From Planctomycetota bacterium (GTDB lineage Bacteria; Planctomycetota; Planctomycetia; Pirellulales; Lacipirellulaceae), in assembly GCA_013152205.1 (NCBI GenBank), contig JAADGV010000027.1:30270-94269 (forward strand): 64,000 nucleotides of DNA. The letters are read 5' to 3'. The notes beneath the pieces were generated by a model. The model worked only from the letters and a program-made list of their open reading frames with translations. It was not told the origin of the DNA and searched no databases. A program made the translations under genes and the position numbers. Shown one piece after another: positions 36,457-45,736 of the stretch (positions within the stretch are counted from its first letter, which is position 1; every line of letters begins with the position of its first letter).

Positions 36457-36615
36457 TCGAGCCTTTCTGGGGGGGGTAGCGGCTTGAGCTGGCCGCGATT
36501 TTTGGCAGGTTGCTCGGAGTAAACTCCGTAGGATTAGCAATGGCGGGCAAGTGGTATTATATTCAACCAGTCCCTCGTTGGCGACCGGTGGCTGAAATAC
36601 GGTTGGAGGGCTGCA

Positions 36616-36670
36616 AAGTCATGCTAGCCGCAGGCGGAAGCTGCGGTCGAGCCTCAAAAAACCGCGGCTG
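36616..36670. repeat. Family-C fragment
   Basis: CTAGCCGCAGGCGGAAGCTG and the following CGGTCGAGCCTC with an AAAACCGCGGC partner form the family-C hairpin, preceded by TGCAAAGTCATG as a left terminal-repeat remnant. No right end is recognised before the ceramidase-like gene. Confidence 0.55.
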
Positions 36671-36711
36671 AGAGGTTGTTTGTCCAACGTCCGGCCAACC
36701 GGAGAATTTTG

Positions 36712-38082
36712 ATGATAAAGTTTGTTTGCATTGTAATAGTATCTTCCCAGTTGGCATTTTTCGATGCTGCGGCGACTTTTGCCGAGGGGTGGATGGCTGG
36801 GGTGGCGCGTATCAACATTACGCCGGAGACCCCCATGTGGATGTCTGGCTATGGAGGTCGCGACAAGGTTGCAGAAGGAAAACTAACCGACCTGTGGGCC
36901 AAATCGTTGGTGCTCAAAGACGCAGCCGGCAACCATGCCGTGACCGTGACCCTCGATCTCGTAGGAATCGATCGAGACACCTCGCTAGCAATCCGCCGAG
37001 GGATTTGCGATCGGCATCAGCTAGAGTTGGCCAATGTTGCCCTGTTCACCTCTCACACGCACACAGGCCCCGTGGTTGGCACCAACCTTCTCTCGATGTA
37101 CAAGCTGACGCCCGAACAGATCAAGCAGATCGACGACTATACCGGACGGCTAATCCAACAGGTTGGCGAAGTGGTCGACCGCGCGTTTGCAGACCTTGAA
37201 CCGGCAGTGCTAAGCGCGGCTGTTGGCGAAGCCACCTTTGCCGTCAATCGGCGGAATAACAAAGAAGGCGACGTACCTCGACTGCGAGAAGAAGGACTGC
37301 TCAAGGGGCCAATCGATCATCGAGTACCCGTCCTGCGAATTCAAACAGGCGACAAACTCAAAACGGTCGTGTTTGGCTACGCCTGCCATGCGACCGTGTT
37401 AAGCTTTTATCAATGGTCGGGCGACTACCCCGGTTTCGCACAGCTAGAGGTAGAAACACGTCACCCCGGTACCACGGCGATGTTTGTCGCCGGTTGCGGC
37501 GCCGACCAAAACCCCTTGCCGCGCAGGACGGTCGAGCTTGCCCAAGGCTACGGAAAACAACTGGCCGACGCGGTCGAGGCGGTGCTGGTCGAGCCAATGA
37601 ACCCAGTGGCCGGCAACTTCGCGGCCAAGTACGAAGAGATTCCGTTAGCGTTTGCCGAGTTGCCGTCGCGCGTAGAAATTGAAACCAACGCAAAGCAAAA
37701 CCATTACGAAGCAGGACGTTCTCGTCGATTACTCAAACAGTGGGACGAGCAGGGGAGTCTCGCTAAGGACTATCCCTATCCGATACAAACTTGGCGATTC
37801 GGCGATGGCCCGATCTGGGTCGTCATGGGTGGCGAAGTGGTCGTTGATTTTGCGATTCGAATCCGGCACGATTTCGGCGACCGATTTTGGACCGCCGGCT
37901 ACGCCAACGACGTCATGGCCTACATCCCATCGCGACGTATCTTGACCGAAGGCGGCTACGAAGGCGCTCGTGCAATGCTCTACTACGGCCTACCCTCAGC
38001 ATGGGAAGCAGAGGTCGAACGCAAAATCATGCAGACGATTTCTGAGCAAATAGAAGGGCTGCAAGCCAAGGAGCGGCAGTAG
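36712..38082 (+). CDS. Secreted neutral ceramidase-like / alkaline hydrolase-domain protein
   Basis: 456 residues from the ATG at 36712 with GGAG upstream. MIKFVCIVIVSSQLAFFDAA is the signal peptide. WMAGVARINITPETPMWMSGYGGR and ALFTSHTHTGPVVGTN (metal-binding histidines) are typical of the neutral/alkaline nonlysosomal ceramidase N-terminal family; GYACHATVLSFYQWSGDYPG and VAGCGADQNPLPR continue the active-site region. Many bacterial members have no shown ceramidase activity, so amide or ester hydrolysis is inferred. Converges on the DUF4139 gene. Confidence 0.85.
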   Translation: MIKFVCIVIVSSQLAFFDAAATFAEGWMAGVARINITPETPMWMSGYGGRDKVAEGKLTDLWAKSLVLKDAAGNHAVTVTLDLVGIDRDTSLAIRRGICDRHQLELANVALFTSHTHTGPVVGTNLLSMYKLTPEQIKQIDDYTGRLIQQVGEVVDRAFADLEPAVLSAAVGEATFAVNRRNNKEGDVPRLREEGLLKGPIDHRVPVLRIQTGDKLKTVVFGYACHATVLSFYQWSGDYPGFAQLEVETRHPGTTAMFVAGCGADQNPLPRRTVELAQGYGKQLADAVEAVLVEPMNPVAGNFAAKYEEIPLAFAELPSRVEIETNAKQNHYEAGRSRRLLKQWDEQGSLAKDYPYPIQTWRFGDGPIWVVMGGEVVVDFAIRIRHDFGDRFWTAGYANDVMAYIPSRRILTEGGYEGARAMLYYGLPSAWEAEVERKIMQTISEQIEGLQAKERQ

Positions 38083-38090
38083 GAGGCTTA

Positions 38091-38108
38091 CCGGACGATT
38101 GCAAAGTC
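38091..38108 (+). repeat. Family-C terminal repeat alone
   Basis: CCGGACGATTGCAAAGTC equals the left terminal repeat of the element at 30783, sitting 8 bases past a stop codon with no internal hairpin or right end nearby. Confidence 0.5.
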
Positions 38109-38132
38109 GCTGTGGGAAGCGTGCCGAGGTGC

Positions 38133-39842
38133 TCAGTTCCTTATGTAAACCGAATACACGTAGGACAGTTTTTGCTCTTTGCCCGATGGCAGTGCGAATT
38201 GCCAAGTCAGCACATGCCTGGAGTTTACTTTTTTAAGCCCCTTCGCCGTTTTCACATCCTTGGCATTTGGCGACGTCTCAAGAACGTTGCCGGACAACTC
38301 CTTGGTGACTTCCACGTTCACCGACTTATCAAGCCTGCTCTGAAGCCTCAATTCACCTCGCACTTTGACAAGATCGTAGCTATACCCATGGAATTTTGTG
38401 GCGTTGCGAGCTCGCTCTATTTCGACCTCGCCCTCTTCGGCAACAAGGTTCATAGCCCGGTTTATCCGTATGGTTGTTTTTGCACCAGGGGCTGTATAGA
38501 AGCAGACATCTTGGCCCGTGAACGCACCGTCGGTAACAAATTCGGTCGCCGCCGTCGTAAGTGGCATCTTGAGGTTGTTGACCAAACGGCAAGAGTGCCA
38601 TACCTCTTCCGCAATTTCGCCATCGCCACGCTCCCTGTTGCCGCGATAGCGATCGTCCTTGTCCAAAGAATCGGCAATCTTCCACGTGTAAATGTGCTCG
38701 TAGGGCATCTCGGCCGTGAAGAGGGGCACCCATGCCGTTTCGCCCTTCTTCAAAGTGAAATTCTTCACCGGGTAGAGAAACAGGTCTTCGGAAACCCGTC
38801 CTTCCGCTGCGGTTGAGTAGCTAGGCACAGGGGCTGCTGCGAGATCGCTGAAAACCGCCATGTTCGTCATAGCACGCTGTTGGGTTAGCATGTGCTGTCT
38901 GCCACGCGCGGTTTCTGATCTCCCTGTCGCCAACGCCTGGAGAAACGCCGCCAGATTTTGGCTCATGGCAACCGGGCTGATTACTTCGCCAAACTTGATA
39001 TTGGGAAAACCCGTAACAAGCTCGAGCCGTACGTCCTTGAAATCCGCCAGCTCGTTGATAATTAGCGCGCGTGCGCTAAAACGTGCGGTCTCTGCGTCCG
39101 ACAGGTCGATGAGATAGGCGGGCGTCCATGTGACACCTCGCGCAAGATAGCTGATCGAGATGGCCTCGCGATTGCTGGGTGAATCAAGCTCCATCCGTAG
39201 ACTTGGACGCTTCTGCTTAATTGAAGTCGAACTATTTGCCTCGCCATCTTCGAAGTCAGCACGCACTATCGAGTTGACATTCAGGGCAACCGTTCCGCTG
39301 TCCGTCTTGAGCAGAAGAATGTTGGCAGACGAAGCGCCGTACGCAGGGCGGCCGTACCGATCCTGTGGCAGTCGCACGCCCATCGAATAGGGGCTGGATG
39401 GCTCAGGAATTTCCGATTGATTGAAGCTTGTCAGGATGGTGCCTTTCACCACATTCCCATCTCCGGCTCCCGTCCGAAGCGTTACCTTGCGGCCAACATT
39501 CGCCTTGAGGAGTTGCCCCAGATTCTTAACCGCAACCTCCGCTTCAAACTCTTCCATCGACGTAACGATTTTGCGCACGCCCAGGTCCTTTGGGTATCCA
39601 ACCCAGAAGGTACCGAATGACGGAGCCGGAATCTGGCCGAACCTCACAGAGGTTGCGTTCTCTGGCAGCGTTGCTGTGGAAGAGAGAAATCCGAGACCGT
39701 TCTTGAAAAGCGACACTTTTTCAATCCGCAGTTCGGCATCTTTAGGAAGGTCATCTTCTGCACGCGTCGCGTTCAAACAACAGATCAGGCCAGCGAGTGC
39801 CGCAAAGACGGCAACGTGTTTTGCTCGGAGTAAGTGTTTCAT
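38133..39842 (-). CDS. Exported DUF4139 (MuiA-like) domain protein
   Basis: 569 residues with signal peptide (VAVFAALAGLICCLNATRA). The centre shows the DUF4139 pattern: SISYLARGVTWTPAYLIDLSD, ARALIINELADFKDVRLELVTG and, near the end, LTWQFALPSGKEQKLSYVYS. The N-terminal 100 residues (LFKNGLGFLSSTATLPENAT) resemble the DUF4140 region paired with it in mucoidy-inhibitor-like proteins. Function is not established. A loop LTQQRAMTNMAVF about residue 315 could be a linker. Confidence 0.75.
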   Translation of the reverse strand: MKHLLRAKHVAVFAALAGLICCLNATRAEDDLPKDAELRIEKVSLFKNGLGFLSSTATLPENATSVRFGQIPAPSFGTFWVGYPKDLGVRKIVTSMEEFEAEVAVKNLGQLLKANVGRKVTLRTGAGDGNVVKGTILTSFNQSEIPEPSSPYSMGVRLPQDRYGRPAYGASSANILLLKTDSGTVALNVNSIVRADFEDGEANSSTSIKQKRPSLRMELDSPSNREAISISYLARGVTWTPAYLIDLSDAETARFSARALIINELADFKDVRLELVTGFPNIKFGEVISPVAMSQNLAAFLQALATGRSETARGRQHMLTQQRAMTNMAVFSDLAAAPVPSYSTAAEGRVSEDLFLYPVKNFTLKKGETAWVPLFTAEMPYEHIYTWKIADSLDKDDRYRGNRERGDGEIAEEVWHSCRLVNNLKMPLTTAATEFVTDGAFTGQDVCFYTAPGAKTTIRINRAMNLVAEEGEVEIERARNATKFHGYSYDLVKVRGELRLQSRLDKSVNVEVTKELSGNVLETSPNAKDVKTAKGLKKVNSRHVLTWQFALPSGKEQKLSYVYSVYIRN

Positions 39843-40143
39843 AATGCTTGCGTATTCGCACGGAGGTTAGGATAAATAGATTGACCAGTCAGGATGTTAC
39901 TCGATCGAATTGGTCGCCGTCAAATTTCACAGGGAGTAGGCAGCGTGCGTCTGCATCGGGAGTAGTCCTAATACGCGTCCAAGGGGGCAGGCTTCGTAGG
40001 TTACACCTGGCCAAAGCGAACCTGTGTCTCTGAGACAACGACAAAAACACCCGCTAGTTGTTCTTCGTATCCGTCAAGTAGCTTTTCTATCGCGTCAATC
40101 TTTGCTGCCGCCCGTTCACGTGGTAGGCGGCAAGCAAGACTGA
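39843..40143. other. Intergenic region, no gene seen
   Basis: 301 bases between the start of the DUF4139 gene and the stop of the propeller gene. A 61-codon open frame on the plus strand has no leader or family similarity. No hairpin or known repeat was recognised. Confidence 0.45.
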
Positions 40144-41193
40144 TCATCGCTCAGCAAGCACCGGCAATCGAAACAGGCGAATCTCATGCGACTCGTTCGG
40201 CCGAACGGCTTCGGCGTACACCCAAAGTTCGTTGTTGACTCGCAACCAGCACGAATAACGTAGCACATGGAAATTGGGGCTTGGCGTCGAGCTGATTGCC
40301 AGAGGGCCGTCGGTCGTCAATTCTTTCAACTCGTGCAGGTCGAACGTAAATGCCAAGCCGGTGCCCATGTTGTATACCGGGTCGTGCCACTTGGTGTTCG
40401 AGCCTTCGTAGACAAAGAGGTAGCCGAACTCGAGCGGCAAGATGCTGGCGGGGCGAACATAAAAATCGTGCCAGCCGTCGAGGTCTAGAATCGAATCGTA
40501 GTAGCTGCCCACAGGCTGCCACTGCTCGCCATCATCGCTCGTAAAATGGTAGATCCGCTCGGTGCGTCGCATGGTGCCGATGACGTAGCAGTGGTAGGCA
40601 CCCTGGGCGTAGATAATCACTTGATCTTTGTAGCCATCCGGGCGAATGTCGCGCGGATAAGTCTTCGGGCGAGGCTGGATGACTGGTCGTGCGGATTTGG
40701 GATCGAATTGATCCGGGCGATCGGCGTCGTCGAATTTAATGATCGACCACTCGCCGCCTTTCCAGGGTCCACAAGCGTAGAGTTTGTATTTCCCCGTCTT
40801 GGCATCTTGCAGCAACGTCGGTCGTTCGAAGCCGGGGATAGGCACTTCTTCGCGCAGAATACGATGCACTTTGCTGAAGTGGATGCCATCGTCGCTCCGT
40901 AAGATGCGAATTTCATAACCGCGCAAACCACGCGGCGCGTCGGCTGTCCGCATCCGACATGCCATCCAGAAGATACCATCACGGTCGCGCAGCACCGAAG
41001 GTGCCCCCGCCCACCACTGAGCAGCATCTTTATCGGGCGTAACAATCACGTCGTATTTAGTGAACTGCTCGACAAGCCTCGCAGGCAGGTTTTTCTGAAG
41101 AATGCTCGGCGTATCTTGGCCAAAAGCCATTGGCATCGCATTGCCGAACGAGATTAAGCAGCAGCAGGAAAGGAATTTCACAAAGTGGCTCAT
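40144..41193 (-). CDS. Exported five-bladed-propeller glycosidase-like protein
   Basis: 349 residues from the ATG at 41193, which has a GGAG site. MSHFVKFLSCCCLISFG leads an exported protein. Blade motifs AGAPSVLRDRDGIFWMACRM, ILRSDDGIHFSK, ERPTLLQDAKTGKYKLYACG and FTSDDGEQWQPVGSYYDS resemble GH43/GH32/GH130-type folds. A single catalytic family cannot be assigned. It is divergent from the TIM-barrel gene at 41571 and may act with it on the same sugar. Confidence 0.65.
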   Translation of the reverse strand: MSHFVKFLSCCCLISFGNAMPMAFGQDTPSILQKNLPARLVEQFTKYDVIVTPDKDAAQWWAGAPSVLRDRDGIFWMACRMRTADAPRGLRGYEIRILRSDDGIHFSKVHRILREEVPIPGFERPTLLQDAKTGKYKLYACGPWKGGEWSIIKFDDADRPDQFDPKSARPVIQPRPKTYPRDIRPDGYKDQVIIYAQGAYHCYVIGTMRRTERIYHFTSDDGEQWQPVGSYYDSILDLDGWHDFYVRPASILPLEFGYLFVYEGSNTKWHDPVYNMGTGLAFTFDLHELKELTTDGPLAISSTPSPNFHVLRYSCWLRVNNELWVYAEAVRPNESHEIRLFRLPVLAER

Positions 41194-41570
41194 GCCGTAG
41201 TCTCCGGGGGAATTTCGCAAAAAGAAGATGATAGCCTGTTGCTACTGCACAAGGTTGAACCACGACGACACAACGAACACGACGAAAGAAGATTGGATTT
41301 CAGGTATTTTCATGGTGCGGAGTCTACCAAAATACGGCAGGAGTTGTTTCTTGTGAAAATCGATCTCATTTGAATTTCAATGTCACATGCTAAATTTACG
41401 TCGTGCCCGTTGTGTCGTTGTGGTTAACTTGCCCCTGTGCTGTAGTACTATTATAGCGTAAAAATTGCCAATAAGATTTCCATAGAGGTGTTCCCAACAG
41501 TTGTCATCAGACAATCGGTACGATACAACGAGCAAAGCACTTATCACTTATCAAACATAGGCATTTGTAC
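41194..41570. other. Intergenic region between divergent genes containing a family-B element
   Basis: 377 bases. Most of it is the inverted repeat at 41254-41428 (separate entry). The remainder, 41429-41570, carries AT-rich sequence likely to include the promoter of the TIM-barrel gene. No gene seen. Confidence 0.5.
41254..41428. repeat. Family-B inverted repeat (long-loop copy)
   Basis: GTTGAACCACGACGACACAA with CGAACACGACG on the left pairs with CGTCGTGCCCGTTGTGTCGT and TGTGGTTAAC on the right, few mismatches, around a loop of over 100 bases. A right half copy is at 24990-25018. Confidence 0.75.
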
Positions 41571-42407
41571 ATGAAATACGCAATCTGCAACGAAACATTT
41601 GGCGACCAGCCTTTTACCGAAGCTTGGGCCGTGGCGCGGGATTTGGGCTACACGGGAATCGAGATCGCTCCCTTCACGCTTTTCCCCGGGGCTGAGGTTG
41701 TTGATGTGCGCGACGTCCCTGCCGCACAACGGGCTGAGGTCAAGCAGCAGGCTAGCGATGCGGGCCTCGAGGTCGTGGGGCTGCACTGGTTATTGGCCAA
41801 GACCGAAGGGTTTTATCTGACTAGCCCCGAAGCGGCTGTTCGCACGAAGACCACCGAGTACTTCAAGGCCTTGGCTCAATTGTGTGCCGATTTAGGAGGC
41901 ACGGTACTCGTGCTAGGCTCGCCGCCGCAGCGTAACTTGTTGCCCGGCGTCACTTACGAAGAAGCAGAGCAGTACGCTGCCGAAGTCTTGCGAGCAGCGA
42001 TGCCGACCTTTTCTGATTTAGGACTTACGTTGGCACTCGAACCCTTGGGGCCGGCTGAGGGCGATTTTTTACCGACTGCCGAAAAAGGTATCCGGCTGGC
42101 CGAAATGATCGATTCGCCACACTGTAAATTGCATTTAGATGTCAAAGCGATGAGCAGCGAATCGAAACCTGTGGCCGACGTGATCCGAACGAGCCGCGAT
42201 TGGATGGTACACTTCCACGCCAACGACCCCAACCTACTTGGACCCGGTATGGGCGACATGGATTTCGAACCAATCTTTGCCGCACTAAAAGAGGTGGAGT
42301 ACGACGGCTGGGTCTCGGTCGAGGTCTTCAAGTACGAACCAAGCCCTGCGGAAATCGCCAAGCTGAGCATGGAGTACATGAAAAAAACAGAAGCCGAAGT
42401 GGGGTAA
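41571..42407 (+). CDS. Sugar phosphate isomerase/epimerase-family TIM barrel
   Basis: 278 residues from the ATG at 41571 (frame also has a TTG two codons earlier). The AP-endonuclease-2/xylose-isomerase-like fold shows in LGYTGIEIAPFT near the start, ALEPLG with a metal-binding Glu at about residue 160, HLDVKAMSSE, HFHANDP and WVSVEVFKYE. No signal peptide, so cytosolic. Relatives isomerise or epimerise sugars, and some process 3-keto-sugars. It is followed by a family-B repeat and a Gfo/Idh gene in the opposite direction. Confidence 0.85.
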   Translation: MKYAICNETFGDQPFTEAWAVARDLGYTGIEIAPFTLFPGAEVVDVRDVPAAQRAEVKQQASDAGLEVVGLHWLLAKTEGFYLTSPEAAVRTKTTEYFKALAQLCADLGGTVLVLGSPPQRNLLPGVTYEEAEQYAAEVLRAAMPTFSDLGLTLALEPLGPAEGDFLPTAEKGIRLAEMIDSPHCKLHLDVKAMSSESKPVADVIRTSRDWMVHFHANDPNLLGPGMGDMDFEPIFAALKEVEYDGWVSVEVFKYEPSPAEIAKLSMEYMKKTEAEVG

Positions 42408-42513
42408 ATGCGTCCACGTAACACCGCGCCCACTCCGTGTATAACGAAAACCCCAAGAGAACAAAGCAGAAGAATTGCAAAGCTACCATTGCACAAAAAA
42501 CCAAAATAATTTG

Positions 42514-42679
42514 AACCACAGAGGACGCGGAGGACACAGAGATAAACTATTTTTCAGACTCTCTGTATACAAACCCATAAAAGCTTGCTTTCTTAACACA
42601 CTTTTTTTGCTATTCGAGCGGTAGCTCGCATAGGTTGCGGCCCTTGCCGCTCTGTGCTACTCCGCGTCCTCTGTGGTTA
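42514..42679. repeat. Family-B inverted repeat nested in a family-C-like outer pair
   Basis: AACCACAGAGGACGCGGAG and the facing CTCCGCGTCCTCTGTGGTT are perfect 19-bp arms. The following tail ACTTTGGTTGATCGCACCGA with CTTTGCAGTTG matches that at 21141-21176. Confidence 0.75.
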
Positions 42680-42732
42680 TTCTTCTGTAACTTTGGTTGA
42701 TCGCACCGACTTTGCAGTTGTCCAAGAGAACA

Positions 42733-42760
42733 AAGCCGAGGGGCTGTAACCCCTCGGCTT
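42733..42760 (-). terminator. Intrinsic terminator of the Gfo/Idh gene
   Basis: AAGCCGAGGGG (minus-strand reading, 42760 to 42750) pairs with CCCCTCGGCTT around a 6-base loop, then TTGTTCTCTT follows on the minus strand. Starts about 36 bases past the stop at 42796. Confidence 0.7.
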
Positions 42761-42795
42761 GAATCGGTCTCCGTAGTTTTGAAAGCCATGCCGGC

Positions 42796-44184
42796 TCAGA
42801 TAACCTTGGTCTTTCCAGGCACCGGCACCGGGTAATTACCGTTCTCATCCGGCACGACTGGCGGCGTGGCTGCAAAATCATAGGTACTTGGCGAGAGATC
42901 GACTTGCGAGTTAATCGCCTCTTTCCAAGTGACTATCTTGCCCGAGTAGCTAGCCATTCGCCCCATGATAGCGGTCATGGTACTGTGCGCACCATATTCG
43001 GCTTCGCTGTAAGGTTTGCCCTTACGGATGGCGGCGAACAGGTCGTCGTGTTCTTGTTGGTAAGGGTCGACACGAGGGCCTTTGTATTTCCAGTCGCCAT
43101 CGGGGCCAGTGATGCTGAACTTACCGATGTGGGCTGTGCCTTTGGTGCCGGTCGCGAATTCATCGACGCGGTTCATGCAGCCCTTGATATGTCGACATTG
43201 GCTCATCATGGTCGAACCGTCGTCGTAGGTGTACTCGATGGAATGATGGTCGAAAATCTGACCATGATCCTTACCTTTTCGGACTTCGCGACCGCCCATG
43301 CCATTGGCCTCGACAGGATGTGCATTTTTTAGCCAATTGCTCACGTCCAAGTTGTGGATGTGTTGCTCGTTAATATGATCGCCACATAGCCAGTTGAAGT
43401 AGTACCAGTTGTTCACTTGGTATTCCATCTCGGTTGGCTCATGGCCATAGGCCTTCGTAAAGTCCGCTCGCGAGCGAGTCCACACACCAGCACCATTCCA
43501 ATAAACTCGGGTCAGCGGGATGCCACCGATAGCACCGTCTTGCAGCCGCTTGATGGTTTCGAGGTAACGTGGATCGTGATGGCGTTGCAAGCCAACGCCG
43601 ACGGCAAGGCCCTTTTCTTTGGCTTTTTTCTCAGTGGCCAGCACTCGACGAATGCCGGGGCTATCAACGGCCAAAGGCTTTTCCATAAACACGTGCTTGT
43701 TCGCTTCAATCGCAGCTTCGAACTGCATCGGGCGGAACCCTGGAGGCGTTGCCAGAACAACCAAATCGACGCCGCTGTCGATCGCTTTTTGATAGGCATC
43801 GAGACCGGTGAATTGACGTTCGGGCGGCACATCGATTTTGGCCGTCTTCGCGTTCTCCTTGCCAGCGGCGGTCTTTTTCTTGATTTCTCGTTCTACTTTT
43901 TTCAAGCAGCTTTGCAAACGCCCATCAAAAGCGTCGGCCATCGCCCATAAGGTGACTTTACCCTCAGTCAGCAGAGCTTGGGTTGCAGCGCCTGTTCCGC
44001 GACCGCCACACCCGATCACCGCGATCTTGATTTCGTCGTCGCCAGCTGCATGAGCAGCACGAGCGATATTCAAACCCGAGGCGAGCGTGGCCCCACCCAC
44101 AACCAGGGCGGACGAAGTTTTTACAAAATCGCGTCGTGTTTGAGTCGGAGCTTCGCTAGAAGACGTGTTCTTTGGCTGGATCAT
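42796..44184 (-). CDS. Tat-exported Gfo/Idh/MocA oxidoreductase
   Basis: 462 residues from the ATG at 44184, which has GGGA six bases ahead; two in-frame ATGs at 44196-44199 are alternatives. QTRRDFVKTSSALVVGGATL is a Tat signal. IKIAVIGCGGRGTGAATQAL binds the nucleotide, KHVFMEKPLAVDS has the EKP lysine, and CGDHINEQHIHNLDVSNW holds the catalytic-domain histidines. It resembles the 33867-35261 protein (both keep GCGGRGTGA and the YKKA/YQKA-type insertion). Ends in an intrinsic terminator. Confidence 0.85.
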   Translation of the reverse strand: MIQPKNTSSSEAPTQTRRDFVKTSSALVVGGATLASGLNIARAAHAAGDDEIKIAVIGCGGRGTGAATQALLTEGKVTLWAMADAFDGRLQSCLKKVEREIKKKTAAGKENAKTAKIDVPPERQFTGLDAYQKAIDSGVDLVVLATPPGFRPMQFEAAIEANKHVFMEKPLAVDSPGIRRVLATEKKAKEKGLAVGVGLQRHHDPRYLETIKRLQDGAIGGIPLTRVYWNGAGVWTRSRADFTKAYGHEPTEMEYQVNNWYYFNWLCGDHINEQHIHNLDVSNWLKNAHPVEANGMGGREVRKGKDHGQIFDHHSIEYTYDDGSTMMSQCRHIKGCMNRVDEFATGTKGTAHIGKFSITGPDGDWKYKGPRVDPYQQEHDDLFAAIRKGKPYSEAEYGAHSTMTAIMGRMASYSGKIVTWKEAINSQVDLSPSTYDFAATPPVVPDENGNYPVPVPGKTKVI

Positions 44185-44316
44185 AGTTTTTCCCATCATT
44201 TCGGTAGTCGTACGTGGAACTAATGGTAATTTTTCTAAGAGTCGTCTGGCGAGTAAAATGGTAGATAACTCGCCAGGAGCAGGCCATCATACTACAAAGC
44301 GGCACCCCCGACAAAT

Positions 44317-44434
44317 CCGGCAAATCAAAGTCGTACCCATACTAGCCGCGAGCGGAAGCCGCGGTTGAGCCTAAGAAAACCGCGGCTTCCGCCCGCGGCT
44401 ATAACAGGGGACTGCGACTTTGCAGTTTCCCCGG
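44317..44434. repeat. Family-C inverted-repeat element, copy with full hairpin
   Basis: Ends CCGGCAAATCAAAGTCG and CGACTTTGCAGTTTCCCCGG are an imperfect inverted pair. Inside, TAGCCGCGAGCGGAAGCCGC followed by GG pairs with CCGCGGCTTCCGCCCGCGGC followed by TA. It lies between two minus-strand genes. Confidence 0.7.
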
Positions 44435-44447
44435 CCGCAACTGCCAA

Positions 44448-45719
44448 CTACTCAACGAGTCCAGCCGACCGTAGTTCTTCAATGGCCGCCGGTAGACGCT
44501 GGTCGGCGCTGCTTTGGGTGCCGCGACCTTCTTCCAGACGTTCAGCAACGTCGAATTGCAAGTCTTCGACGTCGGCTTCCCAAATCTTTTTTTGCATCTT
44601 CTCATCGGGCGGATCCAATGGACGAATAATACGAAAACCAATACCCGTGGAAGGTTCTTCAGTGAACCACCACGGGCTTACCGGAAGGTTAGGATCCGAC
44701 AGACTCCATTCCGAGTCGTCCGACGGTTGACGCGATGCGCTCCGGCACACATCGGGCCCGTCAAGCCAACTGCCACCTCGATAAACACGCGGATAAAGCT
44801 GCTTGGGCCAAAGCGTGGCGACCGCGCCGTCGATGCTCGCCCCCTTGAGCGTGCTGTAATGCTCCGCCGCATACTCATCAAGCACCCATTCGGCCGCGTT
44901 GCCGTGCATGTCGTGCAATCCCCAGGCGTTCGCCGGTTTACTACCAACGGCATGGGTTTGGTCGTCTGCGTTCTTCGCATACCAAGCAAACTCCGCAAGC
45001 GAGGCCGCATCGTCGCCAAACGAATAGGCGGTCGTCGAACCTGCGCGGGCAGCATATTCCCACTCAGCTTCGGTCGGCAGCCGGTAAGCCTTGCCCGTGA
45101 TGCCGCTAAGCCACTTCGTGTATTGCCTTGCTGCAAACTGCGTCATCGTGACCGCCGGTTGGTCGGGGTCTTCGCCAGCTTCGTAAGCCGTGTCGGGATC
45201 GTAGAGTGGCGTTGGCGCAGTGACGCCATCAACCTCCAACGACTCTTGCTCAAGATACGTCTTTACTGCCGCGAGCGACTTGGTTTCCTCGGCGTCGTTG
45301 CGCAGGTCGCCGAATTGTTTGAAAGCATCGTACATAGCCATGTAGGCATGGTATTCCGCCCAAGTGATTTCGCATTTGCTCATCCAAAACGGAGCGACCT
45401 TGACGCGAACTTGAGGCCCCTCGTCGTCTCTGCGTTCAGCTTCGCCGTCAGGGCTTCCCAGCAAAAACTCGCCTCCGGGGATCGGAACCATTTCAAACGT
45501 GACTTCGGTGCCAGGAATCTGCACGGTGTACGAAGTCATGTAACCACGATCCGTAGCAACAGAAAAACCCTCTTGTGGTTTAGTTTTTACAAAGCCGATT
45601 TCAGTAGCAGTCACATCGTCGGCCAATGCTGGCTGGGCGCTGATGAAGAAGGCAAAGATCAGAAAAAACAGGGCGTAATAAACAGCAAGCTTCAACGGAC
45701 TGCTCCAATAGATTTGCAC
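44448..45719 (-). CDS. Exported SUMF1/FGE-like protein with one of the two catalytic cysteines
   Basis: 423 residues from the GTG at 45719, chosen because it lies past the fwdB stop, follows AAAGGAG, and starts a signal peptide (LAVYYALFFLIFAFFISAQP). The FGE-type domain shows MVPIPGGEFLLGSPDGEAER, FWMSKCEITWAEYHAYM, RLPTEAEWEYAARAG and GLHDMHGNAAEWV. The catalytic-site segment is GGSWLDGPDVCRSASR: only the second cysteine is kept, so canonical formylglycine formation is unlikely. It starts only 17 bases past fwdB, implying co-transcription. Confidence 0.8.
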   Translation of the reverse strand: MQIYWSSPLKLAVYYALFFLIFAFFISAQPALADDVTATEIGFVKTKPQEGFSVATDRGYMTSYTVQIPGTEVTFEMVPIPGGEFLLGSPDGEAERRDDEGPQVRVKVAPFWMSKCEITWAEYHAYMAMYDAFKQFGDLRNDAEETKSLAAVKTYLEQESLEVDGVTAPTPLYDPDTAYEAGEDPDQPAVTMTQFAARQYTKWLSGITGKAYRLPTEAEWEYAARAGSTTAYSFGDDAASLAEFAWYAKNADDQTHAVGSKPANAWGLHDMHGNAAEWVLDEYAAEHYSTLKGASIDGAVATLWPKQLYPRVYRGGSWLDGPDVCRSASRQPSDDSEWSLSDPNLPVSPWWFTEEPSTGIGFRIIRPLDPPDEKMQKKIWEADVEDLQFDVAERLEEGRGTQSSADQRLPAAIEELRSAGLVE

Positions 45720-45736
45720 ATTTACGAAAAGCTCCT

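Larger units (their letters stand above)
42408..42795. other. Intergenic region with family-B element and terminator
   Basis: 388 bases between converging genes. Holds AGAATTGCAAAGC at 42472 and CGACTTTGCAGTTGTCC at 42708 as a loose outer inverted pair reminiscent of family C, with the family-B arms at 42514-42679 inside it, then the terminator at 42733-42760. No gene seen. Confidence 0.5.

Noticed and set aside
39848..40033. 61-codon open frame in the gap at 39843-40143
   Set aside because: Arginine-rich random-looking sequence with no ribosome site.
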